From contig JBAXBP010000203.1 of the NCBI GenBank assembly GCA_037141915.1, positions 1 through 6,171 of the forward strand: DNA of 6,171 nucleotides. Reading direction: 5' to 3'. The translations under genes were made by a program, and so were the position numbers. This document shows, piece by piece, positions 1-5,577 of the stretch (positions within the stretch are counted from its first letter, which is position 1; each line of letters starts with the position of its first letter). This DNA comes from CAIRDP01 sp037141915. GTDB lineage: Bacteria > Bacteroidota > Bacteroidia > Bacteroidales > FEN-979. A model generated the notes under the pieces. The model was not told the origin of the DNA and did not search any database. It saw nothing but the letters and a program-made list of their open reading frames with translations.

Positions 1-2
1 CG

Positions 3-1139
3 GTGGAAAGCTATCAGAGCCTTTACCTGAAAGCCCATTACCCTCTGGAGTTCATGGTTGGAGTAATCAACAACTTCGGAGGGTTCTATCCTTCATGGGT
101 ATATTTTAACGAGGCGAAGATACAGGGAGCGAAGATCCAACCGCCCTGCGTGAACCGGGGAGAGTTCAAAACCTGTATCAGGGGAGATGAGGTGTACGTG
201 GGGTTCATTCATATCAACGGCCTGGAGACGGCGGTGGGGAAGGCCATTGCCGTGAACCGTGACCCGGGAACGGTGAACTGTGACTCGCGAATCGTGACTC
301 GTGAATCGGAAACCGGAACCCGTACCACGGATCACGAATCACGGTTCACGGCTCACGAGTATACGAACCTGGAGGATTTCATCCAGCGTGTCCCGGCCAG
401 CCTGGAGCAGGTCGTCATACTCATCAGGGTGGGGGCGTTCCGCTTCACAGGCAAACCTAAAGCGCTGTTACTCTGGGAGGTGCATGTGCTGATCGGAACG
501 CGTGGAGCGCAAGCCGTGAATCGGAAAAGGGAGGCCGGATCACGGATCACGGATCACGATTCACGGATCACGGATCACGATTCACTAGGGCGCCGCGACC
601 ATAATAAGGAGCAGTCTCTGGCTGCAGACCATGCCATAGCTTATTCGGGGCTGCCGGGGGAACGCAATGCTCTTGCCATGCCGGCGGTCAGCCTCTCTCT
701 CTTCCAGGCGCAGCCTAAGAAATTTGAATTGCCTGCACTGGCGCAAGGCATGCTGGAAGAAGTTTACGATGAGATCGAACTGCTGGGATGGCCGGTGTCA
801 CATTCCTATTTCGAACTTCTCGAAACCCCGTTCAGGGGAGAGGTGATGGCCAGGGAGATGATGAGTCGGCTGGGCAGAAAAGTCCGGATGCTGGGCCTGC
901 TCGTCACTATCAAATACGTGCGTACGGTGAGGAAGGAATGGATGCACTTCGGCACCTTCATCGATTTCGAGGGACAGTTCTTCGATACGGTGCATTTTCC
1001 CCGGGCAGTGGAAAAATACCCCTTCCGGGGAGAAGGTGTCTATCTGATCATGGGGAAGGTCGTAGAGGAGTTCGGATTCCCAAGCCTTGAGGTGGAAAAG
1101 ATGGCCAAGATGCCGCTGAAGAAGGACCCTAGAAGCTGA
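3..1139 (+). CDS. dnaE: DNA polymerase III alpha subunit (DnaE family), C-terminal 378 residues, 5' end outside window
   Basis: This is the C-terminal part of a replicative or repair DNA polymerase; the PHP, palm and most of the fingers domains lie upstream of the window, and the frame is already open at the left edge, so the first GTG is not a real start. The motifs SYQSLYLKAHYPLEFM and VINNFGGFY (residues about 3-28) are characteristic of the family. Next comes a helix-hairpin-helix-like stretch (GFIHINGLETAVGKAI, about 67-82), then IRVGAFRFTGK (141-151). The OB-fold domain (about 290-352) includes VRMLGLLVTIKYV and FFDTVHFP. The ending VEKMAKMPLKKDPRS resembles the shorter, roughly 1000-residue DnaE of Bacteroidetes, from memory. 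Two heptamer arrays interrupt the gene, encoding residues 84-118 and 172-194, and the linker at 196-232 is also long, but the frame stays open. I am sure of the family, less sure whether this is the main or an accessory polymerase. Confidence 0.9.
   Translation: MESYQSLYLKAHYPLEFMVGVINNFGGFYPSWVYFNEAKIQGAKIQPPCVNRGEFKTCIRGDEVYVGFIHINGLETAVGKAIAVNRDPGTVNCDSRIVTRESETGTRTTDHESRFTAHEYTNLEDFIQRVPASLEQVVILIRVGAFRFTGKPKALLLWEVHVLIGTRGAQAVNRKREAGSRITDHDSRITDHDSLGRRDHNKEQSLAADHAIAYSGLPGERNALAMPAVSLSLFQAQPKKFELPALAQGMLEEVYDEIELLGWPVSHSYFELLETPFRGEVMAREMMSRLGRKVRMLGLLVTIKYVRTVRKEWMHFGTFIDFEGQFFDTVHFPRAVEKYPFRGEGVYLIMGKVVEEFGFPSLEVEKMAKMPLKKDPRS
252..356. repeat. Inverted array of 15 heptamers inside dnaE (array 1)
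   Basis: Fifteen consecutive 7-base units in one unbroken register. Eight units at 252-307 follow GTGAnnC (GTGAACC, GTGACCC, GGGAACG, GTGAACT, GTGACTC, GCGAATC, GTGACTC, GTGAATC). Two purine-rich units form the centre at 308-321 (GGAAACC, GGAACCC). Five units at 322-356 follow the complementary pattern GnnTCAC (GTACCAC, GGATCAC, GAATCAC, GGTTCAC, GGCTCAC). The two arms could pair as a long imperfect hairpin. The total of 105 bases is exactly 35 codons, so removing it leaves GKAIA joined directly to EYTNLEDF, which matches the uninterrupted family sequence as I remember it. The degenerate left arm suggests an older insertion than array 2. Confidence 0.85.
516..585. repeat. Inverted array of 10 heptamers inside dnaE (array 2)
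   Basis: Ten consecutive 7-base units in one register. One direct unit GTGAATC (516-522) is followed by a purine-rich centre of two units (GGAAAAG, GGAGGCC, 523-536) and seven inverted units (537-585). The inverted units are three GGATCAC, one GATTCAC, two GGATCAC and one GATTCAC, and none departs from these two forms. Because three heptamers make seven codons, the array encodes a seven-residue period (RITDHDS twice). It lies in the variable linker between the helix-hairpin-helix region and the OB fold of the polymerase. The order of parts is the same as in array 1, with a much shorter left arm. Confidence 0.85.
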
Positions 1140-1143
1140 GTAA

Positions 1144-1184
1144 AAAGTCTTGATCGTGATTTTAACTAAGACTTTAATTAAAGT
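1144..1184. terminator. Possible terminator region between convergent dnaE and methyltransferase genes
   Basis: Only 62 bases separate the two convergent stop codons. AAAGTCTT (1144-1151) can pair with AAGACTTT (1168-1175) around a 16-base loop. The second arm overlaps a perfect 14-base palindrome, ACTTTAATTAAAGT, at 1171-1184, followed by a T-rich stretch. The stems are short and AT-rich, so calling this a bidirectional terminator is inference from position and symmetry. Confidence 0.25.
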
Positions 1185-1201
1185 ATGCTTTTATTTCAGG
1201 A

Positions 1202-2203
1202 TCAGGATTTTATTCCTATTATATATTGTGTGCCTGAAGGTGCGTTCATGGTCCTGATCCCGCTGAGGCCTGCAGCTTCCATCCAGCCGCTGATCTCATC
1301 GCGGGTATAGGTATCGCCATGCTTTGTCCCCACCAGCATATTGATGGCAAATACAGCGCCCTGCAATGGTTCAGTCCGGTCGTTGCTCATCAGATGATCC
1401 ATGATCACTAACAGCCCTTCTGGCAGGAGAGCATCAGCCCCTTTCTGTATAAGCTTCCTGTTTTCTAAAGGATTGTTTATATGGATAATGGCCGACATCA
1501 GCACCAGGTCGAACCCTGAACCAAGGTCATCGCTCAGGTAATCTCCTGCATCGGTGATGACGCTTTGTCCGAGATTGGCCTTGTCAATGTATTTCTGAGT
1601 AACCGGGACAACATTGGGCAAATCAAAAATCACAGCCCGGATGGCCGGATTTTTTTCTATTAAACCAAAAGTAAAGGCACCTGAGCCTCCTCCCACGTCA
1701 AGGCTGCGTTTTATTTTCGAAAGGTCAAGCATTGAAGCCAGTTCCCTGCCCTGGGCGACACCCCGGGCATGCATGGCGGCGATGAAAGACTCAATCCAGC
1801 CGGGCCCCCTCTCATTAAAATTGTCTTCGAGATCAAGGGAGCTACCTTTCCCGATGACCTCTGTAAGCGTACTCCATTTTCGCCAGAGGTCTGCTGTATG
1901 CCCTAGTCCGCCGAGAAAAGAAGGAGAGGATGACACCAGGAATTTATCGGCAAAAGCCGAGTTGGTATAAAGTCCGTGGTTCTTTGCAAGTAGTCCAATG
2001 GAGGCAAGCACGTTCATCAGCCTGTCTGTTGCCCTGGCATCTGCGTTGATCAGTGAAGCCAGGTCAGCCGAAGCAAACGATTTGCCCTCCAGATGGTCGA
2101 ATATCCTTAATTCATAGGCGGTAAGAACTATGCGGCTGAGACGGAAACCGTTTACGATTTCCATCAGTTCAGCAGGGTTTTCTATTTTCTTCATTTCGGG
2201 CAT
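1202..2203 (-). CDS. SAM-dependent O-methyltransferase, acetylserotonin/CrtF-like family
   Basis: A 333-residue protein of the usual length for this dimeric class of small-molecule O-methyltransferases. Residues about 10-100 form the N-terminal winged-helix dimerisation domain typical of the family (FRLSRIVLTAYELRIFDHL, then a helical stretch ending near SSSPSFLGGL). The SAM-binding fold carries motif I LDVGGGSGAF (168-177), the acidic ribose-contacting segment FDLPNVV (193-199), AGDYL (219-223) and SAIIHI (237-242) in the usual catalytic-histidine region. The substrate cannot be read from the sequence; relatives methylate hydroxyl groups of varied aromatic and isoprenoid compounds. The ATG at 2203 is chosen because family similarity begins just after it and a consensus -7 box lies 22 bases upstream. 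A start at 2344 would overlap the divergent neighbour and add an unrelated tail. It appears to be a single-gene transcription unit. Confidence 0.85.
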   Translation of the reverse strand: MPEMKKIENPAELMEIVNGFRLSRIVLTAYELRIFDHLEGKSFASADLASLINADARATDRLMNVLASIGLLAKNHGLYTNSAFADKFLVSSSPSFLGGLGHTADLWRKWSTLTEVIGKGSSLDLEDNFNERGPGWIESFIAAMHARGVAQGRELASMLDLSKIKRSLDVGGGSGAFTFGLIEKNPAIRAVIFDLPNVVPVTQKYIDKANLGQSVITDAGDYLSDDLGSGFDLVLMSAIIHINNPLENRKLIQKGADALLPEGLLVIMDHLMSNDRTEPLQGAVFAINMLVGTKHGDTYTRDEISGWMEAAGLSGIRTMNAPSGTQYIIGIKS

Positions 2204-2225
2204 AGTGTTGAAATTTCTTTTTATA

Positions 2226-2233
2226 CAAAAATA
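2226..2233 (-). promoter_or_regulatory. Bacteroidetes-type -7 box for the O-methyltransferase
   Basis: Read on the minus strand this is TATTTTTG, a full match to TAnnTTTG, ending 22 bases before the ATG at 2203. It implies a short A-rich leader. No good -33 TTG is present at the expected distance (around 2252-2257), so the promoter may be weak or need an activator. Confidence 0.5.
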
Positions 2234-2242
2234 TGGATTTTC

Positions 2243-2273
2243 TTGTTTAATTGCCTTTTTCGCTGTACGTTTG
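2243..2273 (+). promoter_or_regulatory. Bacteroidetes-type promoter of the SPFH gene
   Basis: TTG at 2243-2245 and TACGTTTG at 2266-2273 are separated by 20 bases, matching the Bacteroidetes -33/-7 arrangement. The expected transcription start is near 2279, giving a leader of about 20 bases made almost wholly of A and C before the ATG at 2301, with no Shine-Dalgarno site. The spacer covers the place where the divergent methyltransferase promoter would have its -33 element, so the two promoters probably compete for polymerase. Confidence 0.6.
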
Positions 2274-2300
2274 GAGTGTAAAACCAAAAACCAAAAATCT

Positions 2301-3176
2301 ATGGAATTTCCAATTCTGATCGTTATCGGGATCATCCTGTTCATTTTTTTCGCAGGGATCCGTATTGTCCGACCTACCCACCGAGGGCTGGTAGAACGCC
2401 TTGGTAAATATAACCGCTTTGCAAATCCCGGCTTTCACTGGATCATCCCGGGAGCGGAGCAGATGTACCGGGTCAATGTAACTGAGAAGATGATCAATGC
2501 CGAACCCCAGGAAATCATCACCAACGACAACCTGAATGCCCGTGTTGATGCCCAGGTCTATTTCAAGATCAAGTCGGATGAGGAGCACGTAAAAAACTCA
2601 CAGTATGCCGTCAACAGCATTGAATACCAGATCGTCAACCTGGCAAGGACGACCCTGCGTAACATTATCGGGACCATGACCCTGAAATCGGCAAACAGCG
2701 AACGTGGCAAGATCAACAAGGAGCTTCACGGCACCCTTCACGAAGAAACAATGAGCTGGGGAATCGAGATCATCCGTACCGAACTTAAGGAAATCGATCC
2801 TCCCAAGGATGTTCAGGAAACGATGAACAAGATTGTCAAGGCCGAAAATGAAAAGATAGCTGCTATTGACTTTGCTACAGCCACCGAGACCAGGGCCGAC
2901 GGAGAAAAGCGTGCCGAGATCCGTCGCGCTGAAGGTATTAAGCAGGGAGCAATACTTCGTGCAGAAGGCGAGGCACAGGCCATCCAGTTAGTGAACGAGG
3001 CTGCCGAAAAATATTTTGTAGGTAATGCACAGATGCTGAGGCGAATCCAGGCAATGGAAACTTCACTGAAGGACAACAGCAAGGTAATTGTGCCAACCGG
3101 TTCCGACCTGGTCAATGTGATGGGAGAAATGTCGGGCGTGGTTCCTATCATTAAAAAATCGGAGGGTTCAGCTTAA
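2301..3176 (+). CDS. SPFH/band-7 domain membrane protein, stomatin/QmcA type
   Basis: A 291-residue protein anchored by one N-terminal membrane segment (about 3-20, FPILIVIGIILFIFFAGI). The band-7 domain starts at IRIVRPTHRGLVERLGKY (20-37). Further stomatin signatures are GFHWIIPG (44-51), ARTTLRNIIGTMTL (115-128), WGIEIIRTELKEIDPP (153-168) and a long charged helix rich in AEGEAQA-type repeats (about 171-236), which forms the oligomerising coiled coil in relatives. The C-terminus VPTGSDLVNVMGEM is also typical. Such proteins form ring-shaped assemblies that organise membrane microdomains and often influence membrane proteases; a specific partner cannot be inferred here. The nfeD gene that often accompanies stomatins is not adjacent. 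The ATG at 2301 is chosen because it places the hydrophobic anchor at the N-terminus and follows the promoter; a start at 2130 would lie inside the divergent gene. Confidence 0.9.
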   Translation: MEFPILIVIGIILFIFFAGIRIVRPTHRGLVERLGKYNRFANPGFHWIIPGAEQMYRVNVTEKMINAEPQEIITNDNLNARVDAQVYFKIKSDEEHVKNSQYAVNSIEYQIVNLARTTLRNIIGTMTLKSANSERGKINKELHGTLHEETMSWGIEIIRTELKEIDPPKDVQETMNKIVKAENEKIAAIDFATATETRADGEKRAEIRRAEGIKQGAILRAEGEAQAIQLVNEAAEKYFVGNAQMLRRIQAMETSLKDNSKVIVPTGSDLVNVMGEMSGVVPIIKKSEGSA

Positions 3177-3250
3177 TCTCTCCCTGTAAATTCACTGACC
3201 CTTTGGAGCGGTGCCCGGGTACAGAGTTCTGCCTTTAGGTTATATACCGA

Positions 3251-3288
3251 TTTAATCAAGACAGGCTTACCTGTTACGCCAGATTAAA
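3251..3288. terminator. Possible two-part hairpin between convergent SPFH and cysC genes
   Basis: TTTAATC (3251-3257) can pair with GATTAAA (3282-3288), enclosing an inner stem ACAGG (3261-3265) with CCTGT (3270-3274) around a four-base loop. The structure overlaps the cysC stop codon (3267-3269) and has unequal internal loops of three and seven bases. It could end transcription from either side, but there is no clear T-run. Confidence 0.25.
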
Positions 3289-3878
3289 GGGAGAAGGAAA
3301 TCAATGATCTTCTTTGTTGACTCATCAATGGTCAGGAGGTCAGTCCTGACCTCGAGCTCTGGCTGAACCGGGCTTTCATAGGGAGCATTGATCCCTGTGA
3401 ACTCTTTGATCTCCCCAAGACGGGCTTTCCTGTAAAGTCCTTTTGTGTCGCGTGATTCACAAACATCCAGGGGTGCGTTGACGAAAATTTCTATAAAATC
3501 TTCCGAACCTATTATGCTTTTCGCCATCTTCCGGATTTCGTTTGTCGGGCTTATAAAACTTGCGATGGTGATAATACCGCAGTTGACAAACAGCTTTGAA
3601 ACCTCGGCTATCCTTCGGATGTTCTCGTACCTGTCGGCATCGGAAAACCCGAGGTTCTTATTAATGCCTGTCCGAACGTTGTCCCCGTCGAGAGTCTGTA
3701 CAAAATATCCCTGGCTATGTAAAGCTGCCTCTACGGCGTATGAGAGAGTGGTTTTGCCTGCTCCTGAAAGACCGGTCATCCAGATGACTTTCGCACGCTG
3801 ATTCAGTTGTTTTTCCTTGCTGTCCCTGTCGAGTTTGAGTGATTCAGTAGGGTAGATGTGTTGTAACTTTTCGTTCAC
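3267..3878 (-). CDS. cysC: Adenylylsulfate (APS) kinase CysC
   Basis: This cytoplasmic enzyme phosphorylates adenosine 5'-phosphosulfate with ATP to give PAPS, the donor for sulfate reduction or sulfotransferases. The 203-residue length is normal for a stand-alone kinase. The P-loop is GLSGAGKTT (36-44), followed by the APS-binding LDGDNVR (63-69), an NIRRIAEVSKLF helix (86-97), FISPTNEIR (108-116) containing the serine that is phosphorylated transiently in relatives, the lid motif KGLYRKAR (146-153) and FTGINAPYE (160-168). The start is GTG at 3878, because an in-frame TAA lies just upstream (3887-3885). No cysD, cysN, cysH or sulfotransferase gene is adjacent, so the sequence does not show whether the PAPS is used for assimilation or for sulfation. 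Transcription probably comes from the minus-strand box at 4004-4011. Confidence 0.93.
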   Translation of the reverse strand: MNEKLQHIYPTESLKLDRDSKEKQLNQRAKVIWMTGLSGAGKTTLSYAVEAALHSQGYFVQTLDGDNVRTGINKNLGFSDADRYENIRRIAEVSKLFVNCGIITIASFISPTNEIRKMAKSIIGSEDFIEIFVNAPLDVCESRDTKGLYRKARLGEIKEFTGINAPYESPVQPELEVRTDLLTIDESTKKIIDFLLPLIWRNR

Positions 3879-3953
3879 TTTTTCTTATTTTTCCATTCAG
3901 TCCTGATTGCCAGACCTATGAGTCTCAGCGGTTAACGGACCTCACGGATATTA

Positions 3954-3982
3954 TTGGTACAGGGCTTTATTTAATATCTTTG
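3954..3982 (+). promoter_or_regulatory. Bacteroidetes-type promoter of the C45-like hydrolase gene
   Basis: TTG at 3954-3956 and TATCTTTG at 3975-3982 are separated by 18 bases. The transcript would start near 3989 and have a leader of about 45 bases before the ATG at 4035. The stretch just before the ATG (CCTGGCCCG) is GC-rich rather than A-rich, unlike the other leaders here. Confidence 0.55.
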
Positions 3983-4003
3983 AAGATTGGTCTTAGATCG
4001 CTG

Positions 4004-4011
4004 CAAAGATA
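4004..4011 (-). promoter_or_regulatory. Bacteroidetes-type -7 box, probably for cysC
   Basis: Read on the minus strand this is TATCTTTG, identical to the plus-strand -7 box at 3975-3982. Transcription toward cysC would start near 3997 and give a leader of about 120 bases. No clear -33 TTG is found at the expected distance. The box lies downstream of the opposing promoter, so the two promoters face each other. Confidence 0.45.
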
Positions 4012-4034
4012 AGTATTACTGAAAACCTGGCCCG

Positions 4035-5366
4035 ATGAAAAACCTTAAAAAATCCGGATTTTTGTTCACAGCCCTGCTGCTGATATGCTCAGCACACCTA
4101 AAGGCAGGATCTGCCGCGGGAATTGATACAATACACAGGATCATTACCGAGGGTGCTGTTACCATCGAGGATAAAGGTCCGTACTATATGGTCACCCTTG
4201 ATTATACCAAAGAGTCAAATCCCCGGAAAATGGGGGAGATGTACGGACATTGTATTTTAAAGGCAGAGCCTGACTATGAATCCATGATAGGATATTATAT
4301 GTTCGAAATTGCCACCCTGGAGGGATTGTGGGGCAAGACAGTTCCTGAGCACCTGAAAGCCATAAAGCCCCAGATTCTCCCGTTTTATAATGAGGAGCTT
4401 CAAGGGCTTTCATCAGTTATGAAAGGCAGCTGGACCTGGTCCAATGAAGAAATAGTATATTGTTTCAACCTGCTGCCCGACCTCTTCAGAACCACGCAAT
4501 GCAGCGCTTTCGGGTGCTGGGGAGATGCCTCTGCTAATGGCAAAAACATCGCTTACCGCACACTTGACTGGTTCGGAGGCTTGTTTGCCAAGGATTTACC
4601 GCTTATACAGTGTGTAACCAGGATCAGGTACAGAGATAGGACCATATACCTGATTGGGGCTCTCGGGCACCTGGGTTGCATTACCGGCATTAATGTAAAT
4701 ACCGGTATCATGGCCGGGATCCTCGATTCGGATGTTTCAGGTACATCATATGATCCACAGGACTGCAGGTCTTATAATTTTGACCTGCGGAAGGCATTAG
4801 AGGATTGCTCCTGCACCGGGATATTGGCATCAGAACTCACTTCTCCATCCAATAAATACGCATTTTCCCACCTTCTTGTCCTGGCCGACGAAAAGGAGAC
4901 CTGCATACTTGAGAACAACATCTCAGGGCAGGGAGCACACCCCGGGCGTGCTTTGAGGTACGATACCTCCCAGCTTAATCCCGGGATAAAGTGGAACCAT
5001 CCCCACATCATCGGGGCGGTAAACGGCTTTATGCTGAAAGGCCAGCCAAACAACTTTTCGGAAGGCAAACATAAAAAGATCAACGTAAGGAGATGGTCGC
5101 TGATGCTGGATAAACTGAAAACCTGGCTTGCTGCCGGGAAGAACAAATTAACACCTGCAGATGTGCAGTCCATCATGTGCTCTTACTACGGTGATGAACC
5201 AGGTTCATTATTGCTGAACGACGGGGACCTGTATAACCTGCAGACCCAGCAAATGATGTTGTATATCCCGGCCGAACGCTCACTTAGGGCCTTTATCAAG
5301 CCAAAGAAAGGGGCGAACCCTGCAGATCCTTCTCCATTCTTTTATAATATACCGCTGGAGCCCTGA
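4035..5366 (+). CDS. Exported Ntn-hydrolase, C45 acyl-transferase/amidohydrolase type
   Basis: A 443-residue protein with an N-terminal signal peptide: basic MKNLKK, hydrophobic core at about 8-18, and probable cleavage near 24-28 after LKA or GSAA. It is therefore likely periplasmic or outside the cell. The key region is QCSAFGCWGDASANGKNIAYRTLDW (positions 155-179), which fits the Ntn-hydrolase pattern of a nucleophilic cysteine (C156, less likely C161), a GD-A--GK segment and a conserved R-LDW (R175, D178, W179). GHLGCITGINVNTGIMAG (211-228) fits the following strand pair around the active site. Family members cut or transfer amide-linked acyl groups, as in isopenicillin N acyltransferase, and mature by self-cleavage before the cysteine. 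If that happens here, residues up to 155 would be a propeptide, longer than usual. The mature part is rich in cysteine, fitting an oxidising compartment. The substrate is unknown; bile-acid-amide, ceramide or N-acyl-amino-acid hydrolysis are possible by analogy only. It is a single-gene unit. Confidence 0.65.
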   Translation: MKNLKKSGFLFTALLLICSAHLKAGSAAGIDTIHRIITEGAVTIEDKGPYYMVTLDYTKESNPRKMGEMYGHCILKAEPDYESMIGYYMFEIATLEGLWGKTVPEHLKAIKPQILPFYNEELQGLSSVMKGSWTWSNEEIVYCFNLLPDLFRTTQCSAFGCWGDASANGKNIAYRTLDWFGGLFAKDLPLIQCVTRIRYRDRTIYLIGALGHLGCITGINVNTGIMAGILDSDVSGTSYDPQDCRSYNFDLRKALEDCSCTGILASELTSPSNKYAFSHLLVLADEKETCILENNISGQGAHPGRALRYDTSQLNPGIKWNHPHIIGAVNGFMLKGQPNNFSEGKHKKINVRRWSLMLDKLKTWLAAGKNKLTPADVQSIMCSYYGDEPGSLLLNDGDLYNLQTQQMMLYIPAERSLRAFIKPKKGANPADPSPFFYNIPLEP

Positions 5367-5396
5367 TTGTATCAATCGCATGCAACCTGACTTGAT

Positions 5397-5474
5397 TTAA
5401 TTTGCCACCACAAGAAACTTCATCAGTGCCGAATCATCAAAAGCCGGATGTCCGCGTTTTAAGAGCGCTGCCAT
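5397..5474 (-). pseudogene. Probable cut-off 3' end of a chromosomal gene
   Basis: On the minus strand an open frame ends at the TAA at 5399-5397, with the C-terminal residues GHPAFDDSALMKFLVVAN. Its codons (for example GTG, CTG, TCG, CCG, CGC) resemble those of the chromosomal genes to the left, and it would be convergent with the hydrolase gene, with 30 bases between the stops. Going upstream on the minus strand, the GC-rich codon pattern is lost at about 5475, where the AT-rich sequence begins, so the rest of the gene is missing. An ATG exists at 5474-5472, but a 25-residue gene is less likely than a truncated one. I do not recognise the family. The competing plus-strand reading of the same bases has no start codon. 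Confidence 0.35.
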
Positions 5475-5490
5475 AAGACTAGCAGTTGGA
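5460..5490. other. Composition junction: chromosomal DNA to AT-rich phage-like DNA
   Basis: Left of this point the sequence is GC-moderate (for example CCGGATGTCCGCG at 5444-5456). Right of it the sequence is AT-rich, with A/T-ending codons. The probable minus-strand gene on the left loses its 5' part here, and the plus-strand gene on the right loses its 5' part as well. No tRNA, integrase or direct repeat suggesting an attachment site is visible. The exact base cannot be fixed from the sequence alone. Confidence 0.5.
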
Positions 5491-5577
5491 GAATATGGAG
5501 ATTTAATTTCCAAGTATGATGTAGCTAAAGAAACAAAAGAGATTTTATTTTTTGATAAATCAATGGGCAAATTATAA
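5473..5577 (+). CDS. C-terminal fragment of an unidentified phage-like protein
   Basis: The frame reads IRLAVGEYGDLISKYDVAK and then ETKEILFFDKSMGKL, ending at the TAA at 5575-5577. Its codons are AT-rich like those of the next gene, and the stop shares one base with the ATG of that gene (TAATG), which points to translational coupling within one operon. No ATG, GTG or TTG lies in this frame before 5473, so the gene's start is missing, probably removed at the composition junction. About 34 residues remain, too few to assign a function. Confidence 0.5.
   Translation: MRLAVGEYGDLISKYDVAKETKEILFFDKSMGKL

Noticed and set aside
252..585. Heptamer arrays as a CRISPR array
   Set aside because: The units are 7 bases, contiguous and on both strands, with no spacers.
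252..585. Heptamer arrays as proof that dnaE is a pseudogene
   Set aside because: The frame stays open through both arrays and the downstream OB fold and normal C-terminus are intact.
2130..2300. N-terminal extension of the SPFH protein to 2130
   Set aside because: It would lie inside the methyltransferase gene, and the ATG at 2301 puts the membrane anchor at the N-terminus right after a good promoter.
2204..2344. N-terminal extension of the methyltransferase to an ATG at 2344
   Set aside because: The added 47 residues have no family similarity, cover the promoter region and overlap the divergent SPFH gene's start.
4083..4091. LLIC near residue 18 of the C45-like protein as a lipoprotein signal
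   Set aside because: The residue before the cysteine is Ile, not the usual small Gly, Ala or Ser, and a normal signal-peptidase I site follows near LKA/GSAA.
3267..5366. cysC and its neighbours as a sulfation or sulfate-assimilation cluster
   Set aside because: No sulfurylase, PAPS reductase or sulfotransferase is adjacent, and the genes lie in opposite orientations.
5365..5396. Small hairpins after the hydrolase stop (GATTG/CAATC at 5365-5377; ATCAA/TTGAT at 5371-5396) as a terminator
   Set aside because: The stems are only five bases, they exclude one another, and no T-run follows.
5401..5472. Plus-strand reading (FATTRNFISAESSKAG...) as the upstream part of the phage-like gene
   Set aside because: It has no start codon, its codons are GC-rich unlike the phage part, and the minus-strand reading of the same bases looks more like a real gene end.
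5460..5490. Phage attachment site
   Set aside because: No tRNA end, integrase gene or repeated core is visible; gene truncation on both sides argues against site-specific integration.
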